The notes under the pieces were generated by a model. It saw nothing but the letters and a program-made list of their open reading frames with translations. It did not search any database and was not told the origin of the DNA. From an uncultured Ruminobacter sp. (lineage in GTDB: Bacteria; Pseudomonadota; Gammaproteobacteria; Enterobacterales; Succinivibrionaceae): DNA of 7,302 nucleotides. Shown piece by piece: positions 7,139 to 7,302 of the stretch; the first letter of the stretch is position 1; each line of letters starts with the position of its first letter. Location: assembly GCA_900767005.1 (NCBI GenBank), contig CAAFXL010000062.1:1-7302 (forward strand). The letters run 5' to 3'. Position numbers and translations under genes: made by a program.

Positions 7139-7180
7139 ATTTAACGAGTAGCTATATTATAATATAACTACTCGTTAAAT
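7139..7180. repeat. 42-base near-perfect palindrome upstream of transposase B
   Basis: Perfect 13-base arms ATTTAACGAGTAG (7139-7151) and CTACTCGTTAAAT (7168-7180) flank CTATATTATAATATAA, which is itself palindromic apart from the C7152/A7167 pair. In all 20 of 21 base pairs match. It lies 14 bases upstream of the transposase ATG and covers the likely -10 box. Possible roles are a binding site for the transposase (self-repression), or a leader hairpin that limits translation or blocks read-through from outside. Confidence 0.9.
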
Positions 7181-7184
7181 GCAA
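7156..7184 (-). promoter_or_regulatory. Probable promoter of transposase B
   Basis: On the minus strand TTGCAT (7184-7179) and a perfect TATAAT (7161-7156) are separated by 17 bases. The -35 is weak (three of six), the -10 is consensus, and transcription would begin near 7149, leaving a short leader with AAGG before the ATG. Since the -10 sits at the centre of a palindrome, TATAAT is also present on the plus strand (7158-7163). Confidence 0.55.
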
Positions 7185-7265
7185 GAAGAAAAACAAGAAA
7201 TTTATAAAATTCATTGCTTTTATATGGGTAAAATTAAGAAAAATGATAATCTGATAATTAAAGAT

Positions 7266-7302
7266 TTAATGAGTAGCTACCAGAGTCGAGATTTAGGTTA
7301 AA
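7266..7302 (-). repeat. Right terminal inverted repeat of IS B, at the window edge
   Basis: Read on the minus strand from 7302 inward it gives TTTAACCTA, AATCTCGA, a variable stretch, then TACTCATTAA. It overlaps a copy of the 16-base motif ATTTAATGAGTAGCTA (7264-7279), which recurs in the palindrome at 7139-7180. The repeat may extend beyond base 7302. Confidence 0.75.

Larger units (their letters stand above)
5352..7302 (-). mobile_element. IS element B (IS1634/IS4-type), complete or nearly so, about 1.95 kb
   Basis: The element is defined by related inverted ends. TTTATCCTGAATCTCGA (5352-5368) matches the reverse complement of the last 17 bases of the window at 15 positions, and a further TACTnnTTAA block matches inside each end. 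It holds one transposase gene on the minus strand (5377-7125), its promoter, and a 42-base palindrome; 7181-7265 has no gene. It sits inside transposase A. The outermost base on either side cannot be set, and no target duplication can be read because the window stops at the right end. Original IS1634 is known for long, variable duplications. Confidence 0.85.

Noticed and set aside
7224..7301. Small frame of 25 codons ending in the right terminal repeat of IS B
   Set aside because: It has no clear ribosome binding site, a Lys/Asn/Ile-rich composition expected of AT-rich noncoding DNA, and overlaps the repeat.

Overview
The window reads as AT-rich chromosomal DNA of a Gram-negative, proteobacterial-type organism, with a drug-efflux operon on the left (about 1-3742, minus strand) and two nested insertion sequences on the right (about 4000-7302). 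The Gram-negative assignment rests on the operon. A TetR regulator, a YbhG-type HlyD adaptor, a YbhF-type tandem ABC ATPase and the start of a YbhS-type ABC-2 permease occur in the same order as E. coli cecR-ybhG-ybhF-ybhS(-ybhR). The low G+C content and IS1634-like elements would suit a gut or rumen gammaproteobacterium such as Succinivibrionaceae, but that placement is a guess.

Left block: transcription runs right to left. The TetR gene (3113-3742) is followed by a 116-base gap holding a 19-base palindrome (3025-3043), a good operator candidate. Then come ybhG (2007-2990), ybhF (188-2023, overlapping ybhG by 17 bases) and ybhS (from 188, in a TAATG stop/start overlap). The tight coupling implies one transcript. 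The proteins should form a periplasm-spanning ABC exporter: YbhF drives the YbhS/YbhR membrane pair, and YbhG links it to an outer-membrane channel. The visible ybhS frame stops after 58 codons, just before the window edge, so the exporter may be broken here.

Middle (3743-4019): no gene. It is the divergent region between the regulator and the first transposase and holds several inverted repeats, the main one at 3886-3926.

Right block: IS element A carries a DUF4277/IS1634-type transposase (plus strand, from 4020). Its gene is cut right after its catalytic glutamate by IS element B (about 5352-7302). IS B is essentially complete in view, with an intact 582-residue IS4/IS1634-type DDE transposase on the minus strand and matching ends. 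It has a 42-base near-perfect palindrome lying over its own promoter. A 16-base motif occurs at the right end of IS B and in both arms of the palindrome, with a weaker copy at the left end.

I see no RNA gene, CRISPR array or defence system. The most unusual signals are the internal palindrome and end-motif arrangement of IS B, the one-sided degeneracy of the YbhF ATP sites, and the early stop in ybhS.
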